Below are positions 29,841 through 64,000 of a stretch of DNA of 64,000 nucleotides, piece by piece. Within the stretch, counting starts at the first letter, position 1. Each line of letters starts with the position of its first letter. The notes beneath the pieces are model-generated. The model saw only the letters and a list, made by a program, of their open reading frames with translations. It did no database searches and was not told the origin of the DNA. The translations under genes were made by a program, and so were the position numbers. Where the stretch lies: NCBI RefSeq assembly GCF_040807025.1, contig NC_090964.1, positions 8,394,214-8,458,213 on the forward strand, read 5' to 3'. Source of the stretch: Struthio camelus (taxonomy: Eukaryota; Chordata; Aves; Struthioniformes; Struthionidae).

Positions 29841-31101
29841 TCGCTGCACCCTTCTATCTGTGCTCTTTGCAGCCCTCTCTGTTCCTGCATTTTAGTGCTG
29901 CTGGGAAAAGCCAAACACCAAGTGGGAGCCCTCTGCCTGCCCTGTGCAGACAGCAGCGCTGGGCGCTGGCCTACTCAGGGCTGTGCCTGCCCCAGAGCAA
30001 GTGCTGCCGGGGACCGCACTGGCCTCGCTCTCTGACCTGCCCCAGCAGCAGCTGCCGCCGCTGGCACAGCTGGGGTTCACGCGGGCTGGGCCACGAGCCA
30101 GGAAGCACAGGAGGCAGCAAGCTTTGGTCATCATCTTTACCAGCCAGGTACAGAGCTCTGAGCAGCTACTCGGCGGCAGAGGGTTGTTTGCTTGTTTTTT
30201 TTACAATCAAAGAAATCAAAATGTGACCCAAGTTTACAGAAACAGAAATCGAGGCTCCACCCCAGAGCCCAGGGCCTGACCACCAGCTCGCAGGGCAGCC
30301 AGGCTTGCCCTCCACCCAGTGCGGCTCCCACCGCAGGGAGCCCCCAGTGCTGCTGAGCCCTGGCTCTGCCCGGCAGCAGGGCAAGCGCAGAGCCGCCCCG
30401 GGGAGAACGGGGCCTCAGCCTGGCTCTGCGGCAGTGCCTGGAGTCCAGGTGCTGGCCAAAAAGCCCCTCGCCACGGGCTGCCTCTGCCCCCGCAGGCACT
30501 GTGCACCAGGCAGAGGTCCTGCTCCCTCCCACCCAGCGGTGTTGCAGTTAGCTCCTCCGTCCAGTCCCCCTGCTCTGGTCCGAGCCCTACCAGGGCCAGC
30601 TGATCGTCTGCTTTGCTGTGGCCTAAGCCTTCCAGTTCCCTTATCCAAAGTGCTTTGATTTCTTGCGGGCCTGGCTGGCCAAGAGCAGAGCGGCTCCTCC
30701 AGCTGTGAAACCAAGCCCTGGCCAGGCAGGGCTGCGCATCCTCCCGCATCCTCACCAGCTGGCAGGGCGGTGTGTCTTCGGCCCCCCGCGCTCCTCTCTG
30801 CGTGGCTGCTCTGCTCTGCACGCTCAAACCAAGCTGCAGCCCAGCAGGGAGGAGGTGCTGGCTCTGAGCACAGGCCTCGAGTCCAATTAAAAAAAAAAAA
30901 AATGCAAAATAAAGCTGTAGTACTTAGGAAAGTAAAACCAACACCATTTTTGCATAAATATTATCAAGGCCATGAAGGCTAAGGCTGTTTGCTTCCTGTA
31001 TTAAGTTAGTCTCCAGTTCCACACTCGTCCGTTGACCTGCCCAGGTCCCTGAGAGATTTGGATTCCCATCTGCGGGGGCACCAGTCCTGCAGCTTTGTCC
31101 T
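29841..31101. other. Region between the convergent YARS1 and NHSL3 ends; probable NHSL3 3'UTR
   Basis: No coding exon seen. On the minus strand it directly follows the NHSL3 stop codon and so probably holds its 3'UTR, but no AATAAA or ATTAAA is visible on that strand. On the plus strand an A-run with AATAAA occurs near 30.9 kb without an associated gene. Confidence 0.5.
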
Positions 31102-50761
<19,660 letters not shown>

Positions 50762-51163
50762 GGCCGCGGCGGGGAGGGGAGCTCGGGGCGCCGCTGCCCA
50801 TAGGGCCGGGCCCGCCCGGCTGCCGCTGCCCGGCCCGGTTCGGCTCGGTTCGGCGGCCCCGCTCCGGGCTGCGCCCGCCCGCGGCGCCCGAGAAAGTTTC
50901 GGCGGGGCGTGGGCGGGGCCTGCGGGCGCGGCGGCTGCGGGAGCCCCGCCCACCTGCCCGCCTGCCCGCCTCATCTCCCCGCCCCCTTCCTCATCGCCAC
51001 GCCTCCCTGTCCCTTCGCCCCGCCCCCTGTCCCTTCGCCCCGCCCCCGGCCCCGCCGGCAGCGCTGGGGGCGCCGTGCCGGGTGTCCCAGGTCAGGGCTG
51101 CCCCGGGACATCCCCCCCCCCCGGGGTGGGGGGGACACTGTGGGGTCCCCCGTGTCAGGGCTG

Positions 51164-51690
51164 CCGGGGGTCCCCAGATTGGGGACAGTGAGCTGCCCCC
51201 TCACCCCCGCTCCTCCCTTGGAGGCTGCTGGGCGTCCCCAGCCTGGGGATGGTGTGGGGGTCTCCCTCCGCCCCCCCGCGTCGAGGCTGCCCGGGGGTCC
51301 CCTGGATGGACACATTGTGGGGTTTCCCCCCCCCATCGGGGCTTTGGGAGACCCCAAGTTGGGGACGGCGAGGGGTCCTCCGATGTCCTGCTGGGGATCC
51401 CCAGATTGGGGACAGCTCACTGTACCCTCAATGTCCTGATGGGGGTCCCCAGATTGGGGACAGCTCACTGTCCCCCTCCCGAGGCTGCCAGGGGTCCCCA
51501 GATTGAGGACAGCTCACTGTACCCTCAATGTCCTGATGGGGGTCCCCAGATTGGGGACAGTGAGCTGCCCCCCCCGAGGCTGCGGGGGGCCCCCAGATTG
51601 GGGACAGCTCACTGTCCCCCCCCGAGGCTGCCGGGGGCCCCCAGATTGGGGACAGCTCACTGTCCCCCCCCGAGGCTGCCGGGGGTGCCC
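51164..51690 (+). repeat. Minisatellite, about 48-base unit
   Basis: About eight to ten degenerate units built on tccccagattggggacagct followed by cactgt and a C-rich gaggctgcc segment. In two units the core cagctcactg is replaced by its reverse complement cagtgagctg. Lies upstream of the distal NHSL3 promoter. Confidence 0.85.
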
Positions 51691-54600
51691 GGGCAGGAGG
51701 GGCACCGTGGGGCTCAGCTCGACGCCTCCGTCTCTCGGAGTAAAACAGCCTGAGCGGGCCCGGGCGGGTGTCCCCGTCCCCGGGGGGCTCTTCCCCCCGG
51801 CCGCGGCGGGCCGGGTGCCGGGCCGGTTTCCCACGGGCGGCGCTGGGCGAAGGGGAGCGCAGCGGCGGCCGGCAACGCCCAGGGCGATCCCGGGGAGCGG
51901 GCGCCGCCGAGGCCAGCGGCACGCAGCGGCACGTCCGCTCCCGCGCCTCGTGCCCCGCTCCTGCGTGTTGCTAATAATAAATAAGATCCTGAAAACAAAA
52001 CGATGGAGGGGTTTTTTTTTCTTTTTCTTTTCCCCAGTGGCTTGACACGACTTCACCGGGCCCTGCCTGCCGAGGAGCGCGTGCCTCGCGCCTTGCCGGC
52101 TCGCTCCCGTCGTGGCGGCAGGGCGAATAAGAGGTTTCGCCTCTCGCTGCAAGCGCTGCTCTTGCCAGAGGCGCAGCCCGCGCCGACCAGGCTGTGACCC
52201 CAAAAAAACCCCGTCGCGCAGCGGCCCAAAAGGCTCGGCGGGGCAGCGCGCATGCGTTTCCCCCGGCCTTGCACCGGGGCTGGGGCCACAGCGGCCGTTT
52301 GGTACCTCCCCGCTCCGGCTGGCGCCTAATCCTGGCGCGTCTGCCCGGCTCGCGCCCGCGGGCTGACCGGCAGACCCGCAGCCCGGAGGGGGCGATCAAA
52401 GGAGCGTTTGAAGGGCAACCCCGGGCTCCGACAGGGAGGATGCGCCGCAGACGTGGAGCAGCGGGACGGCTCGAATCCCTGCCCTGCTCTCCGCCGCCCG
52501 GTCGCCCCCGAACGCCGCGCTTGGGACCCGCGGCGCCGTGCGCCCGCCGCCGGCGGTATCGCAGGGCTGAAAAGCAAAGCGGGAGGCCGCAAACGCTGCG
52601 GGAAAACGGCAGCTAGCGCTGCAGCGCGACGGCGCCCTTGTTGCGGTCGGGTTTGGATTACCGCGCGGATGCTTTCCCTAATGGGAAAAGCTGCAAAATT
52701 GCACTTAAAACGCATCCTTCACAAATAGCCTGGCTGCGTTCCTGGAGAAGTTTGCCAACTTCTAGAAAGGACTGGAAGGATTTAAAAAAACAGCCTTGTA
52801 GGGCTTCCCGGCATGTTTCTCTCCCAGCGGGACTGCGGGTTTCTGGGGGCAGGTGTCGCCTCTTGTGAGTCGCACAAATCTCAGCGCCTCGCTGCTCCTT
52901 GCTGGCACTAACGCTCGAGCGCGGGAACGCGGCGCCGAACCCGGGCGGCTCCTGCAGAAGGCTGGGGCCCGTCCCGCTTCCGTGTCCCTGCCTCTCTCCG
53001 TTCCCCCCTTCGCTCCTTTGAACCCGGACTTCAGAGCTGAGCGGCCGCTGCCGCAGTCGGGCAGAGCTTTTTGCTTGCTCCCGTTTGAGGCCCGTTCCTC
53101 AGGCTGGCCCTTCGCTCCGCGGCGTGCCCCGGCCGGCTGCCGGGCGGTCACGTTCCCCGCCAGGCGCATCACGGACGACGCGTCCCAAATCCTGCGCCTG
53201 CGGCCTGCCACCCTCCCTTTCCCCGAAGAACAGACCCGCGCAGGGGAAGAGCTGAGCCCCAGGTAGGGCGTTTCGCGTCGACTTTCTGCCGCCGGCTCGA
53301 ACTTCCGAGTGATTAGCTTCCAAAAAAAGGATCCTGTTTTTCACATCTTCCCCCTCCTCGGATGTCAGCAGAACCAGTTTTAAAAATATTTTTGCACGCA
53401 GTTATGGGGCACTGTCAAATTGTTGTGGCAAGACGGATGAGAGTATCAGTTACCCTCCAGGGAAACCGCTCTCGTCAGATGGGCTGGGAAAGGAGATGAG
53501 GATGAAAACAGAGGAAAAACACCCTTTTCCTGGAAATCACTAGAAGGTGACAAAAACGGCCCGTGCGGAGCCACGGTGCTTGCAGCAGGCGTGTTTTATA
53601 GCAGCGCCCCGGGGCCGCAGGGCAGCGGTTTTACCCTGCTCTCGGGTGTGCTCTGCAGCGTTCGGGGAGACCCCCCCGCCGGCAAGGGACGTGCCTCTCC
53701 CACCCGTCCTTTCCCAAAGCCCGCCGGGGCACCCTTTCCCCAAGCCAGTCTGCGGGGCAGCGCTCACCATCCCCGCTGCTACCGTCCTGCTGCGGAAGGA
53801 AAGTACGGGCGCTCCCCGAAACAAAAGCGCTTGCCGGAGGCAGCCGCGGAGGGGCCGAGGCTGCCGCGAGGATGTCGGCGTGCCCGGCGGCTGCGCGGAA
53901 AGCAGCTCGCTCCGGCTCAGCTCCTGCCAGGCCGGCGCGAAGGCCGGCGGCAGGGGAAGCGTTGCACGGCCCCAGCCGAGACGTCCCCTCTCCGCCACCG
54001 AAGGCGTCTGAACGTGGGAGAAACGCGGAAGACGGAGCATCCCGGGGCGCTCCCTCGCTGGCTGCCCTTGGAGCTCAGCGCCAGTTTTTAAGCAGCGGTG
54101 CCCTTGCCCGCCGCGGCCTCCCCAGCGAGGGTCCCAGCGCAGCGGCCGGTAACTCGGGAACAGCTCTCTTTTTCCCTGCCAGAGCAGAGGAGGCGAGATT
54201 GCCGCCGGGGGGGGACCCGGGATGCCCGGCGGCGCGGCAGGGGGTTGGGGCGAGGGCCGAAGCGCGGGGCGCGACCGCGCTCCCCTTCCCAGGCGCTGCC
54301 GTTCCCCGTGGGAACAAGCCCCTTTGCCCTTTTTCTGCCCCGTTTCTTTCCCGGCGCCTGGGATCGTCGCTCCGGGCCGGGCGCCCGCCGTTTGCCGACG
54401 CAGCCTCGTTACTCATTAACGCCTCGGCGGCAGCCGGCCAGCCGGGACAAGGTCCTTGCCGGGCCGGCGGGCGGCTGTCACGCCTGGCAGCACCGCAGCC
54501 CCGGGGCCCCGCGCCGGCCGTCGCCCCGCGGCCGAGACCCGGCCGCGCTCGAAACCCCCGCGGGGTCTCCGCTCCCCGGCGCGTGGAAAAACCCCGCCGG

Positions 54601-54948
54601 CGCGAGCCCTTCCCGCGCGCGCGCCCCGGCACCGGTGGCCCCGTTAGAGGCCGGCGGGACCCGGAGACAGTTGCGGTGCTTAAAATCAGGGCTGCGCTCA
54701 CCATTTTAAAAACGGGTCCCGTAAGAGCGCTCGGGCCGTAAATATCGTTTTTTGCAGGCGTCCCCCGCGCCGGCCCCGGCGGCTCCGTCACGGCAGCACG
54801 CGGAGCTGCTCGTGCCGTGCGGCTCTCCGTAAAAGCCCGGCTTTGGCCGCGAGGGCTGCCTGTTACGGGGTTGTTGGTGCACGCCGGGCTGAGCACAGGC
54901 GCCGCGGGCCGCCTGCCAGGCAGCTGCTCGCGATGCTACCCTGCGGGC

Positions 54949-55029
54949 GCGCCCACGCTCGCACACGCGTGCACGTGCACGCCCACGCTCGCACACGCAT
55001 GCACGTGCACGCCCACGCTCGCACACGCA
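54949..55029 (+). repeat. 30-base tandem repeat, alternating purine/pyrimidine
   Basis: Two full units and a partial third of gcccacgctcgcacacgc plus gtgcacgtgcac. Long alternating purine-pyrimidine runs favour Z-DNA. Confidence 0.9.
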
Positions 55030-55328
55030 GCGGCCGGCGCGCGGGGGCCGCGGCCCGCGTTTCGAAACCCCTTCTCCGGGCGCCGCGGCCGGGGAGGGCG
55101 CGGGCGGCCGCGGGGGCGCAGACCGAGGCTCGTGCCGCCGCGCGCCCCTCGGCAGGGCCGGCGGCTCCCTCGGAGCCGCTCTCGCGGCGCCGGCGCTTCC
55201 TTCGCCCCGCTGCCGGGCCCAGCGCCCGGAGAAGTGGGAGCCGCCGGCGCTGCGCGGGGCGACGCCAAGGATCCTCCGGCACCTTCGGCCTCCCCCAGGC
55301 AGAGCCGGGTGCCTGCCCGCCTCGGCCA

Positions 55329-55360
55329 CCCTCCTCCTCCTCCTCCTCCTCCTCCTCCTT
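55329..55360 (+). repeat. (CCT)n microsatellite
   Basis: About ten perfect CCT units; polypyrimidine tract able to form triplex structure. Confidence 0.92.
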
Positions 55361-55722
55361 CGCAACGCCGCGAAGCCGGGAGCGGGAGCCGGCGGGCCGC
55401 GCAGCCCCCTTCCCGAGCCGCGACCCTGCCTGGAGGCGCCCCCGGCTCCGGCCACGATTCCCCCTTTCCCCGCGGGATCGGGCTGCAGCTCGCGGGCTGG
55501 GCTTGCAACGCGGCGTTTCCCGGGGAGAGCAGCGGGGCGAGAGCCCCGGCGAGAGCCCCGGCGCTCCTGGGCGGCCCCGCGGCCAGAGCAGGGCCCCGCG
55601 CGGCGCCTGGCCGAGAGGGGAAATCCAGCCCAGGCGGCAGGACGGCGAGCACCAGCAATAGTTAAATGAGGCGGAGAGACAAAGATGACCTAAGTGTGCT
55701 TTTTGCTCTCTGTGATGACCGG

Positions 55723-55732
55723 CTATTTTTAG
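55723..55732 (+). promoter_or_regulatory. SYNC: MEF2-type site CTATTTTTAG
   Basis: Exact match to YTAWWWWTAR, 2.8 kb upstream of the SYNC start codon. Confidence 0.4.
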
Positions 55733-57213
55733 CAGCTTGCCAGGTTCAGCCCCGAGAAAGCCCCGGCAAGCGAAGCGGAGCCATTAGAGATGCTGTGATT
55801 TCTTTTTTTTTTTTTTTTTGAACAGCTGGAACGTTTAATCTTTTCGACATGCCCCCTGCCTGTTGCTTTTTCCCTCTGGCAGCACCGCCGATAAGTCCCC
55901 GGCGGTGCTGTTTGCCGGAGCAAAGTCCAGGAGGCCGCGGCGGTTCGCGCACGAAAGCGTTTCTCCCGCCGCCGGGACGGAGCCGGCCGCGGGAACGGCG
56001 GCGCCGGGGGAGCCGGGACATCTCCGCGGCCTCGGCGCCGGGCGCTTTCGGAGCCTTCGCCTGCGCCCCTGCCCGCCGCTGACACCCGAGCCGGCCGTTG
56101 CCTGGTTATGTCCACAAAACAGCGCGGCGCGGCCGCGGCCGGGGCTATCCGCTTACGGGGAGGGGAGCAGCCGAGCCGCCCCCGCCGCCCGCCGCCCCTT
56201 GGCAGGCGATCAGATGAAGCTCTCGACCCGCGCTCCCCTTTTCCCCCTCCATCCCGTACAAGGGTTTGCTGCGCCCGGCCCTCGCGACCCACCGCTTTTT
56301 CCCCTTGGCGCTTTCCGATGTAGATATATATTTATACGCGCAACTTGTCTGAATTAGCAGCATTCCTCTCCTGCTGAGTCAAAAGCCTCTGCACAAACAG
56401 AGGCGCTTCGTGGAGACGGGGGCACGGAAACAACACAAGGTGCGTCGTGCTGACAAAAGCAACAGGATTTTTAAAAAAAGAAAAGAAAAGAAAAACCACT
56501 TTTTTTCCCTTCCTTTTAAAGCCGGGCTGCGAGAGCGCGTGCGCGGGCAGGTGTCGGCCGCGCGGCGCCCAGGCGGCCCCGGGCCCGGGGCTGGCGGCGA
56601 TGTCGCAAGCTGCGGCGCGCGGCGCTTGGCAATTTCGGGGCACGTAAGCTGGCGACTTCCTGAGCAGCCAGCGCTGACTTCCTGGGGAGAGGCCTGGTGC
56701 GGGGCGCGCTCGGGCTGCCCGCGCGGAGGTAGGGCGCTTTTTGCTTCGCGGCGACGTTTTCTGCGCCGAGCGCTCTGGGGTAACGCCGGCAGACGCGACC
56801 CCGGCACCCCGGACGTCGGCGCTCGATTCATTAACGTGCCTCAACGAGCGGGAGCCGGGGGCACCCGGCGGGCGCACGGGACGCAGCCGAAGCGTTTCGC
56901 CAGGCCGTGCCGCGTTCGAGCGCGTCCTGCAGCGTTTCCCCGAGCAGGACCGGGCGCAAACCCAGCGCGGCCCCCGCGGGAGGCTGCCCTGGCCCCGGGC
57001 ACCCCTCATCCCCCGGCGCCCCGCGTCTCTGGGAAAGGGGGGTCCGGCGCCGGAGGGAAGGGGCGGGCTGGAGGCTGCACAAAAGTAAAACCTCCCCCTT
57101 AAATCAAGCGTCCGCCAGCCCCGCCGGAGGATGCTCGCGGGGGACGCGGCGGCGGCGGCTGCAGCCGGCCCCTGCGGCTGGGGATGCCAGGGAGCGTAGC
57201 GTGGCCTTCCCCG

Positions 57214-57245
57214 CCCTCCTCCTCCTCCTTCTCCTCCTCCTCCTC
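57214..57245 (+). repeat. CCT/CTT polypyrimidine tract
   Basis: Imperfect CCT repeat just upstream of the E-box and MEF2-type site. Confidence 0.9.
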
Positions 57246-57278
57246 GCGGGGCGGAGGGAGGGCGGCAGCCTGGTACCG

Positions 57279-57342
57279 CAGCTGGCCTCCAAGCGCGGCG
57301 GCTGCTCGGAGGAGTCTGATTTCCAGCGCTGGTTATTAATAA
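57279..57342 (+). promoter_or_regulatory. SYNC: E-box and MEF2-type site, candidate SYNC promoter
   Basis: CAGCTG at 57279-57284 (myogenic-type E-box) and TTATTAATAA at 57333-57342, inside the palindrome GTTATTAATAAC. Both lie within 1.3 kb of the SYNC ATG, in otherwise GC-rich DNA. The palindrome could instead be an HNF1-like site. Confidence 0.45.
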
Positions 57343-58506
57343 CGCCCGCCCGCCCCATGCTCAAGCCCTGCGGCGAGCCGGGCGGGAGGCACTGGGCTCC
57401 CGGAGAGCAAGGTAGGAGCGGCGCTGGCGCCCCGGCTGGGGGGCGGCCCGGGGGTCCCGGTGAGGAGGGGCGGCAGGGTGGGAGCGAGGGCCCGCGCGGG
57501 GCGACGGGGGGCCGCAGCTGCCCCTGCCGCGCCGCCGCCGCGCCGCAGGGCCGAGAAGTTTGAAAAACAAGTGTTGGCACCCGAAAAGAAAAACGCAGCG
57601 CGGCCCTTTCCCCACCTTTTCACGCGCTTCCCGCGTCTCCAGCGGCCAGGCAGCCCGGTCCGAGGCTGTGATGTGTCATCGCTGCAGAAAACTACCTTAT
57701 TAGGAGAGAAAGTATCGGTGAAAATCAGTTCTTTCCTTAAAGCCGTTGTAGTGCCAGCCTGCGCTCATTCCTCCGAGGATGACTAGACATTAGCTCAGCC
57801 CGCAGGGCCGCGGGGGCTGCGGGGCCGGGGGGGCGCGAGCATCCTCCCGCCGCCGGCACCAGCACCGCCGCAAAACGCGGGATCGTCCTCTCCTCCCGGC
57901 CCCGAAGCGCCCGGCTGCAGGCGATAGCAGCAGGATTTTGCGGTGGCAGCGGCAGGTAGGGGCCGGGGGACGTGACCGGCTCGGATGACGCTGCAGAGAG
58001 GCGAGCTGGCCCGGGCTGGCCGGGCTCCTGCAGCGCTGCTGCGCCTCCCGCCCGACTGCGTTTTGCTCCGTCCTCAGCCCCCCCGGAGGCCGCACGTGCC
58101 TCGGCCGCCCTTGCTCTTGCCAAACCGGTGCCCTCGGGAGCGGGCTGTCAGCGGGGCTGACGTCCGGGCGCGGGAAGAGGGCTCGTTCCTGGGGACTGGG
58201 GGAGCTGCTGGGTTTTGAATGATTTGCTCTTCCTCCGTCCCCGTCAGGCACTTTGGGATGTTTTCATTCCTTTGCTGCGGTGCGTGCGAACGCTGACAGC
58301 TCGGGGGAAATAGCAAAGTCCTCGGGCCGTGCAGACGGCGTCGCTGTGAACGTGGTGGGTTTTCACGGCCCCCTGGGTGACACGGGGAGGACCATGGCGC
58401 GGGGCCGGGGGCCGCGGCGAGCGCCCCCCGCACAGCCCGCTGCCGGGGAGCCCGTGTCTCGCCGGGCGGGAGGGAAGGCTGAGACCTGTTGCAGTCGTCA
58501 CTCTAA

Positions 58507-62176
<3,670 letters not shown>

Positions 62177-64000
62177 GTCAGTTTGTTTCTCTTTACTTTG
62201 TTGAGCAGAGCTGTATAGCAGGGCAGCAAGGAAGAGTCTGATGGAGAACGCATTGGAACGAGGCTCAGACCCTAGATGGTGGTTATATAGCTCTTAGACA
62301 GCTAAATCTTTGGCCCCCAGTTCCTGTACAAGTGGAAGTTGTGTGAACAAGGAGTCTGTTGTGGTAGCACAGTGGAAACTCCAGACCTTTTACCCCACAG
62401 CAAATAGTAATTTGATGGAAATTTCTGTACAAACTAAAAGTAGAGATTGTTTTCCAAGAAACAGGTCTGGCAACTTAAAAATTAGCTGTTCCCTTAGCAA
62501 CATATGTAAAAGGAGCTGAGTTTTAAGTTTGGGAAACACTACTGTGGATGTTCTTCATCAGCAAAGAACAACTATCTTCTACTTGTGAATCCATACTGCT
62601 GCCTTTGCTCAGGACTTCTTTATTATATGGGATATTTTACAGCTCCAAAAAATGATTGTAAGTTTGTGGAGTATTTTACTTACCAAACTTTGCGTTCTTA
62701 CGTATTACTCCAGTCGCAGTCGTATACACTCGTAACCATTTTCTGTAGCTTCACTGTTACTACAGTATCCTTTTCCCCATTTCCTCCTCCAAAGTTGCTT
62801 GTGCAAACGTGCCGGGGAAGACTATTCCCTACTACGGTAGGTATAGCTTTATTTTATGCACATCTCTCTCTGTTTTAGCCTGTCATGGCACCAGACATTC
62901 TCTTAATATTTACGAACAAGAGTAATTGTATTCAGGATCCTGAAGAGATACCAGCAACCAGTATGTCTTTGCTACTTGGGATCCTTCTAAATCACAGGTT
63001 GTAGAGGCCAATGTTTAAGTCTGGGTGCAGCAGCAGCAGCAGACTCTCATGGGGACCTATGAAGTGCCATCAGTGGAAGTGATAGCATGTAAGACTTCTT
63101 AAATGTTAGACCACCTCATTAAGTTTCACATTTGAACGAGGGAACTGCAGAGTTATGCATCTGACCTGTCTTCTCCTGTAGCCTACACCAAAGATTACGT
63201 TCCCTTCTTTCTGCTAGAGCTAGCTTCGCATTTGTCTCTAGAAGGCCTGAGTCAGGTCTGCGCGCTCACCTGACCATGCACTTAGCCAGCTTCTTACTGG
63301 ATTAATTTTCTTCCGTACTGTGAGAAGGAAGAATGCTTGTCAGACATAGCTTATGTCCCCATCCCCTGCTTGCTCCAGGCAGAACACTACATATAAGTAT
63401 TCAGTAGCCTAAACGTACTTTCTACCCATACAGGGGCTGCTTAGAAATCTATGGACACCTTTGCAAATCAGAAGAAAAAGCAGACCAGGACTATTAGGAA
63501 TGAAGGACTTTCCCCCTTTTTAGCAAAAGTGAAGGACAGAGGCATCTGCAGGGGACATTTCCCTCTTGCTGCTTATCCCACCTGATGTACAGCAGCTGCC
63601 TAAAATCAGAAATACTAGACAATCATTTGCTTGTTTGTATTTCTTGAGGTGCTGCTGTTGATCCTCTAATAAAACTGCTTTTCCAGAGAGGAGCAGAAAA
63701 AAGTATACTTGCACTGAAAATGGACGTATATGAAGAACAACAGATGTATGTTTTGCTGTGTTTGGAAAATGTATCTTGTCTTGTTCCATAGATGGATCGT
63801 ATAAGCCTGCGCAGAAAGTATTGTTCTGGAAGCCTGTGTTATGGGTTTGATTTTTAAAGTTTACATGCAAGAGAAGCTTTATCCTTTTAACAGGATTTTC
63901 TTTTGTAGTTCAATGGGTCTCTGCTGTATTGTGACATGTTCAATATGGGTCACAGACTGAAGTTTGTGGATAAATAGTTTCCACTTTCTATAAAAGTCTC
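62177..64000 (+). other. SYNC: SYNC intron 2 or beyond
   Basis: AT-richer sequence. Acceptor-like sites in usable phase occur near 62879, 63435 and 63682, but none yields a tail resembling syncoilin, so the terminal exon is left unassigned; it may lie past the window. Confidence 0.5.

Larger units (their letters stand above)
52000..58500. promoter_or_regulatory. CpG-rich tract upstream of SYNC
   Basis: High GC and CpG over several kilobases, with less GC-rich breaks near 53.3 and 55.7 kb. The SYNC promoter is probably in the 57.2-58.3 kb part. Confidence 0.45.

Noticed and set aside
52440-52500. tRNA B-box-like ggctcgaatccc
   Set aside because: No A box at proper spacing and no cloverleaf; a chance match or a fragment of an old SINE.

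Overview
This is vertebrate nuclear DNA: five split genes with GT-AG introns, CpG-island promoters, poly(A) signals and old amniote retroposon remnants (MIR-like and CR1 3'-end-like). The very compact introns (13 YARS1 coding exons in 5.4 kb), the extreme GC content from about 31 to 58 kb and the CR1-type tails point to a sauropsid. A bird microchromosome is most likely, but a crocodilian or turtle cannot be excluded. The gene order is the one I recall around human 1p35: FNDC5 - S100PBP - YARS1 - NHSL3 (KIAA1522) - SYNC.

Layout. 1-6.8 kb: the last three coding exons and 3'UTR of FNDC5 (+), the irisin precursor; its fibronectin III exons lie off the left edge. 6.85-12.2 kb: gene-poor intergenic DNA. 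12.2-23.3 kb: S100PBP (-), convergent with FNDC5, with one large coding exon and three small ones. 23.3-23.5 kb: a CpG-island promoter shared head to head by S100PBP and YARS1. 23.7-29.8 kb: YARS1 (+), complete, 13 coding exons, 527 codons plus stop. 31.1-50.8 kb: NHSL3 (-), convergent with YARS1. It has six shared exons, one of them 3,060 bases long, and three alternative first coding exons at about 38.4, 43.0 and 50.7 kb that all end in the same phase. 50.8-58.5 kb: GC-rich divergent intergenic region with minisatellites and muscle-type regulatory motifs. 58.5-62.2 kb: SYNC (+), first two coding exons; its terminal exon was not located.

The genes are a conserved neighbourhood, not an operon. 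YARS1 is a housekeeping tRNA synthetase. SYNC (intermediate-filament protein) and FNDC5 are muscle-related. NHSL3 belongs to the Nance-Horan family of actin/WAVE-linked proteins. S100PBP is a nuclear partner of S100P.

The observations most worth following are: the triple-promoter architecture of NHSL3, including a predicted N-myristoylated 30-residue start; an apparent 2-base frame disruption in S100PBP exon 3; an 11 x 11-residue repeat in the SYNC head; and a minisatellite whose units carry a 10-base core in either orientation. No previously undescribed multi-gene system was found. Most of the long open frames in the 31-58 kb tract are GC-driven shadows. Comparisons with human proteins are from memory, not from a search.
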